Positions 24,901 through 44,600 of a stretch of DNA of 64,000 nucleotides are shown one piece after another; within the stretch, counting starts at the first letter, position 1, and each line of letters opens with the position of its first letter. Source of the DNA: Lingula anatina (lineage: Eukaryota; Brachiopoda; Lingulata; Lingulida; Lingulidae); NCBI RefSeq assembly GCF_001039355.2, contig NW_019775452.1:242646-306645 (forward strand), given 5' to 3'. The notes under the pieces are model-generated. The model was not told where the DNA came from. It ran no database searches and worked only from the letters and a program-made list of their open reading frames with translations. The position numbers were made by a program, and so were the translations under genes.

Positions 24901-27900
24901 AGCACCTGAAAAAGAGAAAGCAGTAACAATGTTTCAGTTCAGTATTATGGTAATTATACTTTTATTATGAAAGGATGCATGGAACCTTGAACTTAGTCAA
25001 AGGAGGAGCCTTTAAGAGAACAGAAACCACCAAACATATTTATAAAAATTTTGAGCATGTAACTGAAATTGTGGTCCTACTGAACATCAATGAGGGCCAC
25101 TCAATTTTGGACAACTGGCAACTACTTATATCATGAAAAAGCTGTGAAAAACTGTGAATGAGATGTTTCTATTTAAGTTTATATATTTTTTTCCTTTTTT
25201 ACATAGTGGTTTCTAACAATCTCTGGTCACTATGCCATAGTATTTGGAGACAGGTGACAAGAATATTGGCTTGCCATTGTTTCAGAAAACCAGATAGTAT
25301 ATCTTTGAAACGTGAAGACATATCACACACTTAATGTACAGTGATAACTGGTAACAGTCAAGCAGTGATTTACTCACCATATCTAACTTGGGGAAAATTC
25401 CCCTCCCCCCTTTCCTCTGACAATACTGTGAAAACTCATCCTGCTTCTCCTCCATCAAGTCCCTAACAGCTTGTCCAGCTTTTATGGGAGACATCTGGCA
25501 CAACTCATACAAATGGGAAATTAATGCATTGATAGACTTCAACATGGGCTCCTCTTGTGAGGCCAGATCACCCAGATAAGGCAGTAGGACTGTAAAGAAA
25601 GTCTGAAAAGTAAAATAAAATATTTCCATTTTATGAAGCAATTTGGCAGTTACTGTTACTTGAACCTTATATAGTGTGACAAATCATCTATAAGTAAAAA
25701 AGACAAAAAATTTAAAATATACTGTTTACATATTTATTTTTTAATTTTTGAAATGCACCTATTATAGTAACTTTTAAAGCCTGTTTGGGGTAGACAAATC
25801 AACTTACATTGATCAACACTTTTTGAAAACATTACACTCAACAAATCTTGAAATAAGTAATAATTCTACACAAGGTTTCAATAATAAAACCATACTTCTA
25901 GTTTTTCTTTATTGCCCTCTGCTAGGCTAGGATGGTGACACTTTCTTATTCTCTGTATCACAGTCAGCTGGTCATCTGCATCATAAGGCTCCAGCATGTC
26001 AACTAGCTCTTCATATGTTAAAGGGACTGAAGAAATTTAAAAAGAGAAATAAAACTGTTACAGAAAGTAACAAGCTTGTTTATTTATATCATCGGAAAAA
26101 GACAGGATTGAAAACATTCAGGAAATAAATACTGCTTCTGAGAATAATCAATTGTACCTTTCCATCACCAATCAGTAACAAATAGGAAAAGGAAGGATTG
26201 TGCCAATTGTTGAATATGAATACAAATGTTTCAGTGGAGTTATTTGTTGATTCATGAAACAAAATTTGGCAAAAAGTAGGCCATCAAGACTGAACTCTCA
26301 GCAGCATTCAACAAAAGGCAATCTAATTACATCTAGAACAATTTGGGAAACCAAGCATTTTCTACCCTACCTGGAAACGTGTAAGGTAATTCCTTTCTTG
26401 CTTCTTCCATTACCTTTTTTCTTTTCTGAAAGTAAACAAAAATTAACTCCAGAGAAATTATGGAGAAAATCAGACAGAAAATCTAAATTAGTCTTACATT
26501 TTGGAGAACACTTTGCACAATGATGGGTATGATTATATTTAAAAAAAAAGAAACAAAAGTACCTTTAAATCTGTTACAATATCTGTTTTTGCCTGTTGCT
26601 GCTTGGAAGGTTCTTTCACATCCTCTTCCTCTTCTCCTCCTTCTTCATCACCAGATTCTAAATCTGAGTGGTTATCTTCCCCTCCAGACTCTTCTTCTTC
26701 AGAATTCTCCTCTCCATTTTCCTCTTCTTCCCCATCTTCATCATCATCATCATCATCATCATCATCGTCATCATCATCCTTATCTTTTTCTTCCTCTGTA
26801 TCCTCCAGCTCACTTTGATCTTTCCCAAAGGGTGTCAAAAGTTGGCCATCTTTGTAGCTCACATGGAACCTTTCCTCATCTTCTTTGTTAAGGATAAACC
26901 TGAAGGAAAATAAAAATATCTTAAGAAAGTAATTTATTGTGACTGCTCTCCAAGTAACCAAGTTACTTTTTGTTGCAAAGACATCATCAGTGCTCTGCTT
27001 CAGCGTCAAAAATTACAATCCATGTCTTGCCAGAAGTGTATTAAAACCATTTGCCCCAAAAATGTAAATAGATCTAATAATATAGCTTTTTAATGGATAG
27101 CAATATTGCATAAAAATAATTATTCCTTTACAATGGTACCGAATACCATAATAGAAAACAAAATACTTCATAAAAATGTGTAAGTACATTGTCTGACTCA
27201 CCCATCATCCAGATCATCTGCTGAAAAATGAACTTGTTTCTTTTCAGCTTCTTCGTCTGGAAATACACCTTTCATTCTTCTCAACCTATCTGCCTTAAAA
27301 CAAGAGTAAAATTATAAACAATTCAACCAAAGAAAAAGAAAAACATATATGTTAGGTGTTGCATATAATAGCATAAAGCAATATATTATAATACAGTTTA
27401 GATTTTAATCAATATAATGGTTTTGTGAATGACAGCATTGGCAACATAATTTGTGTAATTGCCACTCCCTTAATCTTCTTACTTCTAATTTTTCTAGCCG
27501 TTCCTTTTCTTCTTTAGCTAGCTCCTCCTCAGTTTTCAATCTGTCAGAAGGCTGCAAAATTGAATAATTTAAACATTATATTAACTGCTTATAGGCAATA
27601 TAGAATATTGCATTACACTGTTGTTTCCATACCATTAGCTAAAGCTAAAACTTTGGTAAATTGCAATTATCATAATTTACATCCAAATTTGAGCCCAGTC
27701 TCTATGTTTACTATCTTTAAAATTAACAAATGATGACAATGGTCACCTGAAAGGGTTAAAGGAACATGCATTAAGATGTTCAACTAGATGTCACTTGTAA
27801 TAAGGTGCCATCCTCTTATACTGACCTTGCCCTTTATTTCAAAGGCTAACTCTCTCACTGTTATGTCGTAGTCATCTGCTTTCTTTGCTGGGGCTTGTGC

Positions 27901-30900
27901 ATCATCTTTATGCTGCAAAATATTTGAGATTCTGGGATAAAATCACTATCTGATTTGAAAAATTAACAAGGTCAAACTGATGCAATTTACTAACCTGTAT
28001 ATTTGTTGATCTGAAATACTGCCAACAAACCATAAAGATTCTTTACTTCTAACAACTTCACCTCAGCAGTTGCCACATTGAAAGGCATTTACAGTCATTC
28101 TCAAATTATATCAACTTCAATTCTATCAGTGTTTCTTCAGCATTTGTACAATATAACGATTTTGCTGCACTTTATACAAACATGTGAACCACAACTCCAG
28201 GATGTGATTTTTTAGCTGCCTAGAAAATTTTTAACTTCATTGTGCCCAAGCCCTATTTAAGCTACATCATATTTTTCCAAGTGTGATAAACCCTTTATGT
28301 GTCAGAATAAGAATACAGAATGATATGATTAAAATAAAGTGCTATCTTATGCAGATCTAAATTTCCAGGTTTCTTGCCAAATATTGTTTTTATAAAGATA
28401 GTGACACATCATAGATAATTTAGTATCTGAACAGCATTGGACAAGTAATTCTTGGAAAGTACTGACCTGGGTAAGCAGTGATAATATGTAATTATTAACA
28501 AAGAAGACAGTCACCTTAGATCCTCCCATTAGAAGCCTAAGACTTTTCCATTCTTCATCTAGTTTTTCTGTCATTTCAAGTGTCTTCTCTTTCTCTGTTT
28601 TGCGCTCATACTAAAGAACATGAATAAAGAGTTATGTGAAACTTGAATTAATGACAAGATTCCCTTAATTGAAAATGCTTAATGAACATATTTTTCCTGA
28701 AATACACTCATATCTTATGCAAGCTTTTAAAGCAATAGGTGAAAATATCAACTGCATGGTATAAATTGTAAAGCCTCCTATGAGCAATATCTAAACCACC
28801 TTTTCTTTTTTAGACTTGACAATAAGTTCTTCCATCCTTTCTTTCCAAGATTTATTAGTTTCCTCATCTGATTTCTTGGTTAAGAATCCACCAAAATGTT
28901 CATCTGCTACAAGATCACCTGGTGAAGAGAAAAATTTTCAATTGATAAAAATGGATGTCGATATAACAGAATAAACATTTTCCTTTTAGCTTTATACAAA
29001 AGGCTATAGTTTTGAATGTGACACGTCAGGTAGGAGGTGGGTTAAAATTGACAGGCATAATTATTCTGTATTCATTAATCATCAGGCTTAAACTGTTAGT
29101 CATTAGTAAACTCTTCAACCTCTTCATTCAAAGGCTTGTCAAGGCTTTCAGCTGATATAATGAAAAGGAAATGTTATGAAACTGAATCCTTAAATAAACC
29201 TGTGAGGGAAAGAACTGAAGTGGCAGTGTGGAGAAACACTTCTTGTACTATCAATCACAGAATTGTGCATAATGTCAGAATGAGGAAATTAAAACATTAC
29301 CTATCCTGCAAACATGTTTTTCTCCACATTGTTGGAAAATTATCAAGGGTAAGTTCATCTTTAAATAATTAAAAATAATCTAAAACATTTGGCATATTCT
29401 GGATGATCTTTATATTTCTTATTAGTTCTGGATCACTTCACTTTAAAAAAACATGACTCTATGTAGATTATTATTTACAAACATCTCAGATTTACCAGAT
29501 ATTTTTCCAGATTCTTCTTCATCCTCATCGCTGTCCACAGGGTCTTCAAACTTCTCAATCCTTGAAAGTGACTGACCATAATGAGTGAGCTCTTCCTCTT
29601 CCTCATTCAGGTTAAATGAACTGGGCTTGTCTTGTGTTTTCTAGTTAATGAAAAATAATGTGGAATATATCGTTGTTGAAAACTAAAACATTTCTTCATT
29701 TAATCTTGTTGAAATTTGGTCTTTAAACAAAGACGTTGCTCATTCAAAAACCATAACATGCCTTAGATGCAGACATGGATCACAGAGATAATCATTTTAT
29801 GGAGCAGTTCAGTTTCAATTAGGGGGTCGTTTGGTTCTAACAATTGTATTGTCTCTTTGAGAATACTTGCCAAGAACTAATCCACCATATTGAAAATTGA
29901 ATTTGGCACTCTATCTTACTTGGATAGAGTGGATTTGTAGGACTTCAGCCATAGGATGCTCTCCATCCATAAAAATAGATTAAGGTAATTGGGTTTATGT
30001 CAAGTAAATTTAGCGTTCCTCTCTTACATTGGTTTTATTCAATATTATGAGCAGAATTCTACCAGTGCCCAGGATTGTGTGCCAGGAAAAAAATGAAAAT
30101 ATCTGAGCAGTAGCAATGGCTGTCACCTACTTTTTCAATGTCACAGCCATTGATGACCTTATTATAAGGTAAAAAAGGGTGATCTCTAAACCTTAATTCC
30201 TACTGTCAGTGTACTAGTAAGTTTTCAACGTCTGCTTATTGTTTAGAAATGTTTTTTTGGTTGAAATAAGTTTGTCAAATTTCAGAAAATATATTTTTCA
30301 AAGAAATAACATGTAACATTATGAATTTTACACATATGCTAAAAAGACTCTTCATGCAGATGCTTTTCCCTACTTATCAATTTTGTATTTTCTTTTTTTC
30401 AACCTGAATGCAAATAAGAGACCAGAAAACAAAATTAAGTTTATGCCATCAATAGGAAGCTTAGACTACAGAGGATAATTGCATTCTTGAAGCAACCATA
30501 TGATTAATGCAGAAAACCAAATAATTTCATCTGAAGATGTGGTAATGGACGGCATCAGATATTAACCAATTCAAAATATAGGAAAGACACATTAAGCCAC
30601 CTACTGAAAAAGATTCAAAGCTGAAGGTGTTAACTAGCTAAACTCATGGTATTTCTTTTATTACATGGCAATTCACAAGCTAGGTCAAAATCAATTTGTT
30701 TCCATGGCATCGGTTAAGTCAGTTATATAGCGCTTTCTTCCATTAACCTTGCCATCTCTCATTAGGATGGAACACAAACTGTGAATTTGTCAGTGTTTTA
30801 TTTGCAATTCATCATGATAGTTCCCCCTCTTTAATGTAATGTTCTATCGACCATTGTGCCCCACAGTTAACGCAGACAGTGTCAGAACAACTATTACCAA

Positions 30901-33900
30901 GCAAAATGACCCATGTGGCTCTTTTTTTTTCCACTGTCGGGAGTTATGGAGTTCGAGATGAAATGTGAACAAAAGCCATAATATTATCTGCAGTGTCGTG
31001 TCTGATTTTGAAAGCATGTAGCTCTATATGTGACAATGCTTCCTCCAAATATTACATTGCTTTCATTACCCATGCAATTATCAATAATTGGTCACTTAAT
31101 CCTTTGACTAATACACTTTATTAATCAGCTACCTGTACTTCACTTTCTGTTTGTCATACCTCATCTAGCAAATAGACAAAATATTCTGCTATATGTCTGA
31201 TATGTCTATTGTCTAAGAATTTAGCATCACGCAAAACTAAATTGCTCATTTCACTTGAACAGCTTGATATAAAAAATTTTTTCAGTCTTCTTTTTCATTG
31301 ATTATTAACAAAGACAGATTATTACTTGCACATTTTGTGTTTGACTGTAGCTAATGAGGGGGAAAATCAATTAGTTTTCTTGGAAGGAAAAGGATCTACT
31401 AGACCTTAACATCATGCAAGGATAGAAAATAAATATATTTTTGGCCCTAGCATCATGTAAATGAGTTATGTATATTACATTAAGCTACCAAGTAATTAAA
31501 CAATATTTACATATATTACATCCTTACAGTTGCCGTGCTCTATTATATGAGGAAGTTATACCGCAGCAATGTATGGTTAACTTTCCTATAAGCAATTGTC
31601 AATAATCATATCAATACACTTTCTGTCATTCTCAATCTATCCTAAATGTGTTGCTCTAATCTATCCTAAATGTCATGCAACTACAGGCATGTCAACTCCC
31701 ACACAATCCTTCATAATTAAGTAAAGGGCTAAAACACACCTCATCCCATGAGAATATTGTCAGGTAAACTACTGTCAATCTCTAAACTCTGTAAATAGAA
31801 TGTGGTTGAGAAACAAGCTGATGACGGAAGAGTCTCTTCCTACTCATTTTCTGATTATATTTCAAGGACTAACTTTAGAACAGACAAGGGAATAGTGTTA
31901 AAGTGACAATAAGCTGGGAAAAAAAAAACGCATTTTCTATCAAAATTGGAATTTTTTGTTCAAGACAAAAATGTTTTCAAACAAAAACTGTGACCATATG
32001 TGCATGTGACACAATTCTAACTTTACATACGACTGCTACCATATTATGTGAATTGCTCCGATAAAGCCTGACCAAGTTAACCATTTTGCAATAATTACAA
32101 GTGACAAGGGAGCTTGGAAATCATTTTCAGAGTACCTGTGGCTTGCATTAGACAAGATAACACAAGGTCTCACTCAGAGTTCCAGGGAATTTATATTCCC
32201 AGGATTTTATGATTTCCCGGAGTAGCATTTTATTACAGAGTGAGGTGATTTTCATCTGATAAACTTGAATCACCATCATGGCCGACCAAGCTGATCTGGA
32301 CATATCAATGATTATCACTTCTAGTTTAGATGTCAGAGTTGGAGGGGTTAAAGAAGATACCATGACAGAGAATGGTCCAATCAATGGGGACTTTGAAGAG
32401 TTGGCTGACTGTTGCACATTAATCACTATAGATGATGAGGTAGGTGAATAGAATATGTTTAAAGGTTGATAAATGAATCAAAAGTATCTGCGCACTATTC
32501 TGAGTGACTTTTTTTCATTAACAACCCATTTTCAACAAGAAAAAATGCTTTCACACCTAAGTGTTTTACATGATTTTACAATACATGATTTTTAAACTGA
32601 TATTTCATAACTGTAGTATTCAGCTAATTTATAAACTTGCAATATTTTGGATAAATGAAACCAGGTCCAAAAACAAACAAATTATCCAGGTTTACATAAA
32701 TGGTACATTTTGAAATAAAGATCAACATAATAAATGAAATAAACCATATCTTCTTAAACTTAACCAAAAAAAAAGTGAACAAAAAAGCAAAATTTATTCA
32801 TTTATTCAAGTTTGCAGCCCTTAATTGTGCCGAAAGCACTATTTTTTTCAAACAAGTGCCAACAGCCACTACATATCAGAAAGCTGACAGACTTACACAC
32901 ATAATTCACATCTGGAAAACATACACCCTGCCTATAAAGCACATTTTGAATAAAGAATAGGCCTTTGCGGATGTAAATATTCAACGTGTGTATAGTCAAT
33001 CAATGTGATAATCTTGCAATTCCCAAACCCTTTGGGCCAAACTGCTCAACTGTGAGCATTCTGACAACCTGATTAGAGGGGACTTCAATATTAGCTTTCT
33101 TCAGAATTACTTCCCATGTATATATACAAGTGTGAGCAGTCAGAAGTTGCACTGTGAGGCATCAAGCTGGGTTTTATGGATTGGGAGTTGATATGGGCCT
33201 TGTTTAACCTTTAATTTGCCAAGATGGTCAAGTGAAGTAAACAGCAGTAGCTTATAGGGATAGGATAAGGATAAATACAGAAAATGTACCGACTATATAG
33301 ATGTACTGGATAGAACAGGCTGAAGGGGTCAGTTTCTAAGTGTGCATATGCCAGGCAGGGACATCATGGGTATCTTCAGCTGTCTCTGTACCAAGGTAAT
33401 TATATATACGTGTACACATCTATACATTTATATAAACACACATACACATACAGACACATAAAAATGAAAAAGGATATATGTTTTTATTATATGTTTATAT
33501 GATAATTGCACCTAATTCCCTTTTTTGTACTAATATCCGAAGGGGTGTGAAATTGAGTTTTATATAATGATATTACCATGATGTTAAATACCTCATTCAC
33601 TTAACTGTATTACATTACAATCTTAAATATATAAAAAAGTACAGATGATAGTCATTATTTTTGTTCATTTATGTATGAACTTCTATCTTGAAAGTTATTT
33701 TTAAAAATATTATATATAAAAATATTATATATATAGTTATATTCAAAAATTATTTAAAAATAATTTCAATTAATTACAAAATAGAGACCACTGCATGTTT
33801 TTACTACAAGACAGCATTAAAAAATTTTTCAATATCTAATACACTGCAAGCCATTTAAATGAAGCTGTGCTATAACCAAGATACGTACTACTATGAAGCT

Positions 33901-36900
33901 TCAATACGTATGGGGAATATTATTCATCGCTTATTCATGAGTACAATTTAGTGTAATTCTCCAAAATTGATGAAATTGCAATTCACAAGCTGGAGGATAG
34001 GAGGGTGATAGGATCCATTTATTTCATGTTTAATCAATCACTCAGAAAGGTCAGCTGATGTGTATTACCCAAGACATCCTGAGCCAGGGAGATAAATTTC
34101 TTCCCCAGAAACCTTCAAATATTTGTAACACCACCAGATTTCCCTTTGGAAATTTGCACTTAGTATCATCTTAAACATTTAAAGAATACATCTAATTTGC
34201 TGTTAAACAAATTGAAAAGACTACTAGTAAGGGAGCGATAATTGTCGTTTTCTTCTTTTCAGAAAAATTAGATTGGTGACTGATTTGTTATTTGATTTAA
34301 ACATGTCATGTTTTAAATTCTAAAGTTGTAAGTAATATGGAATGAGATGAAAGTGTTCTTGGAAATATTTATTCATAAACATTTCAATAAGTGGAAAAGT
34401 ATTAAATTGGCCACTAACTACAAAGCTTGAAGTACCAACCAAAATTCAGTTTAATGGGAAATTTTGCATAATAAATCTATCTCTATGGTTCAATCCCCAG
34501 TGGACCAATTATCCCACACTTAACCATTGTAATATACCAATAAAGGTTGTAGAAAAAAGTCCCATACAGTACCTTTTTACAAAACCTTTATTGATACTTT
34601 CATAAAAATTATTTATCAAACAAATTCATCTTGGATTATGCAGTTTTCTTAAATCTAACAATCTTTTCAAACATTTTACTTTTAAGTGTATTACCCACTT
34701 TTAACAAATCCAGCTGTCACTGGAGCAAGAGAGACTGAATATATAATTACAATTAAAATCTCCTTTTAGACACAGCTCCATCTTGATAATCAATTTATAT
34801 TAAAACAGTCAGACAACATAATCTGACATTTGAAAACCCCAAAACTTATTATTAGTACTAAATAAAAAGAATGCCATGTAATATTCCACGATGACATTTG
34901 CAGTCAAAGACATGTTTTAAACCTAAGCCCATTCATATTTCATGTTTTCCAGTTCTCCCATTAATATCTCGACTCTACTCTGGCAATTCATTTCCTTCCC
35001 ATTAAGGCATCCCTATTAAAATCCAGCTTAATTAGGAGCACACTTACAATTAATGAAGTTTTAAATAGAATTTGCTACTACAAAGTACTTTGTTCAATAT
35101 ACTGACATTTTACTGCCCATCAATGGATTTTTGATAGCCTCAGAGAGCTCTTCCATCTCTCCGATTAAGAAGTGTACACAGTAAACAAATACCTTATGCT
35201 GAACGATATATCTGCATGGCTTTACTGTTACATAAACAAAATGCGTTGTGAGAAAACAAATCCAGCTGTCACTGGAGCAAGAAAGGCTGAATATATAATA
35301 GACAGCCATGAAGGAAGCACCCTGTGCTAATTTTTTCACCAAGGGTAACAAAATTCCAGTGTATTTACAGTGCAAGAAAATGTATAATTTTCAATTTGTA
35401 AATGATTTTATATTGATTTTCATCAAAGAGATCTAGGTTTAAAATATTACAGTAGACTATTCCAAAAACAATCTCTTCTCTTTTTATCTTACAAAATCAT
35501 TTTAATGACCTGTTTAAGAGTTGGACTGATGGTGATTCTCCCGTTAAAACTAAAAAAAGGCAAATGAGAATACAGACCCTCAAAACATCCCAAAAATCCA
35601 GTCTGCATGTAATTCTATTGATCTGGGAATGTTTATCTCCTCACATGCTATATCACATTAGCACTCTTGGGAATCTACACCAGTATTTTATATAGCAGTA
35701 GGAAACACATTCCGAAAGAATATTGAACCCTGTATTTTATGCATGACATACTGTCAAACTGTGAGTGAGAAAGTAATACATTGGAGGTGCAAATTGGTCA
35801 GCAGTGAAGATGAAAGCCTTCTTTTCAAAAAGAAAGCATATTCAGATTGAAAATTTTAATCAAAAGCAACATTTGTCAAAAAATACCTTTTCTTTGTTAT
35901 TGCTGACATAGTTTCTTCCACCTTCACCATCAAATTCAATTATAATTTCAATAGGTTTTAAACAATTTGATGCAAAGTATACAACAGCAAGGCAATACAC
36001 AATGAGGTATGACTTAAACAGCAAATACGGTTATATGACTCGATCTTTTTAATGAGGGAAAATTGTGAATGCTACAGATACTGTATTTTTTACCTCATAA
36101 TTTCTTAAAATAAGAGCATTCCTATTAAGTGGTTGCAACAAAATTAAAAAGCAGACTACCTTATAGTTCTATTCTATGCATTAAAAGCACCACAAATGCT
36201 ATACAAAAATATAGTTTTTATGATTTTAAAATGATGTATCTAAAAGTTTAATAATTTTTGCCCAATAAAAAGATCAAGTCATTATCGTATAACAGAGTGA
36301 AACAGAATCAGAGATACACAACCCCTTACCTGTCTCTCCAGGGCAAATCTCTTCAGCATCTTATCTTCAAGGGTCATTTTTGTATCATGTTCACCAAACC
36401 TTTTGTCTATAAACTTGTTGGCTTTGCCCCTGTTTTGGTATTCTATTAAAAGTGTTTCTTTTCTCTGAAATGTATTAAAATAATAGTGCATGGGGGAGGC
36501 ATTCAACTGAATTAAAGAGTGGCATGTTCAACACAGCTTTTAGATAAAATGATTTTAGAGGAGAATATGTGAATGTTTTATCAGTCTTTCAGGAAAAATA
36601 TACATATTACAGTACTTACATATTACAGTATGCATATATATTACAGTAGTTTCTTTTTTAAAAGTCTTTTTTGGTTCAATTTATTTATCACAAATGATTT
36701 GCCTCCTCTCAATTAGTTATTTACAAAGGATGGATTAGAATTTCCATAATCACACACATCAACTGCAACATATTTATAAGCTTCAATGTTAATTTAAGAG
36801 AACTGACATGGACTCAGTTTTCAATAAACGTGATGATGAGTAATACAAGGTATCAAGTTAAGTGGTCAACATACCTTTTTAATTGCCCTGGACCTAGCCA

Positions 36901-37057
36901 CTCCTGGTCTTCCCTTATCATACTTAGCAATCTTTTTCCCCAGAATATCATGCTTCTGTCGATTGACTTTGATCTCAAATGGGTTGGTTTTCTTTTCATC
37001 GCTCTTTTTGGTATTGCGCACCTTGTCAGAAATTCCACCTTTCCTTTTTTTGCCCAT
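21999..37057 (-). CDS. NOP14: NOP14, nucleolar small-subunit processome protein (21 coding exons)
   Basis: Minus-strand exons: 36875..37057, 36330..36464, 29496..29640, 28800..28918, 28515..28610, 27826..27912, 27483..27551, 27202..27293, 26563..26899, 26371..26425, 25896..26026, 25378..25602, 24804..24905, 24518..24580, 24219..24309, 23954..24026, 23745..23825, 23347..23491, 22908..23029, 22489..22644, 21999..22104. The total is 870 residues (human 857). Conserved blocks include NPFEIKVNRQKHDILGKK at the N-terminus, DKRFGEHDTKM, LNEEEEELTHYGQSL, SADDLDDG, LLFPTSDLKHPVVTP and HKHKKEMKSAVRELRKDSQF. I chose the start at MGKKRKGG because it matches the basic family start. The protein binds U3 snoRNP, NOC4 and EMG1 in the nucleolus and is needed for 18S rRNA processing. 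An acidic stretch with 13 consecutive Asp lies in exon 9. The second intron is 6.7 kb. Confidence 0.96.
26745..26782 (-). repeat. Coding (TCA)n repeat giving poly-aspartate in NOP14
   Basis: A near-perfect TCATCA run with one TCG interruption encodes 13 consecutive Asp residues inside the acidic domain of NOP14 exon 9. It keeps the reading frame. Variable acidic tracts are usual at this place in NOP14 proteins. Confidence 0.9.
32278..32439 (+). CDS. Candidate orphan first coding exon (54 codons)
   Basis: An open frame starts at ATG in a good initiation context (ATCATGG) and ends exactly in phase 0 at a consensus donor, GATGAG followed by gtaggt. The peptide begins MADQADLDISMIITSSLDV and ends CTLITIDDE. 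It is acidic, without low complexity, and reads like the N-terminus of a soluble protein. I do not recognise it. No downstream exon was found before the next plus-strand gene (NMNAT), whose own first exon is complete. It may be a decayed gene, an unspliced transcript start, or chance. Confidence 0.3.
33366..33395 (+). CDS. Candidate second orphan first exon with myristoylation-type start (10 codons)
   Basis: The short frame MGIFSCLCTK starts in a good context (ATCATGG) and ends in phase 0 at a donor-like AAG followed by gtaatt. Gly2, Ser5 and the Cys pair fit an N-myristoylation plus palmitoylation signal. Its phase equals that of the candidate exon at 32278, as expected for alternative first exons of one gene. 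No recipient exon was located, so this stays speculative. Confidence 0.2.
34703..34747 (+). repeat. 45-bp duplicated non-coding sequence, copy 1
   Basis: The sequence begins AACAAATCCAGCTGTCACTG and continues GAGCAAGAGAGACTGAATATATAAT in the large NOP14 intron. It matches 35255..35299 with two substitutions. The flanks do not match. Confidence 0.85.
35255..35299 (+). repeat. 45-bp duplicated non-coding sequence, copy 2
   Basis: This is the second copy of the 45-mer, 552 bp away in the same orientation, with AAGG where the first copy has GAGA in the middle. Neither copy carries terminal inverted repeats or a poly-A tail. Confidence 0.85.

Positions 37058-44600
<7,543 letters not shown>

Larger units (their letters stand above)
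29641..36329 (-). other. 6.7-kb intron of NOP14 with no confirmed gene
   Basis: This intron is about ten times longer than the others in the gene. I found no conserved multi-exon gene in it on either strand. It holds two plus-strand ORFs that look like first exons (listed separately), a 45-bp sequence present twice (34703 and 35255), and AT-rich blocks with homeodomain-type TAATTA cores (for example near 35030 and 35055). The length and the repeated short blocks would fit enhancer content, which is inference. Confidence 0.6.

Noticed and set aside
26603-26891. Plus-strand serine-rich and histidine-rich ORFs opposite NOP14 exon 9
   Set aside because: They are antisense shadows of the acidic (TCA)n coding repeat.
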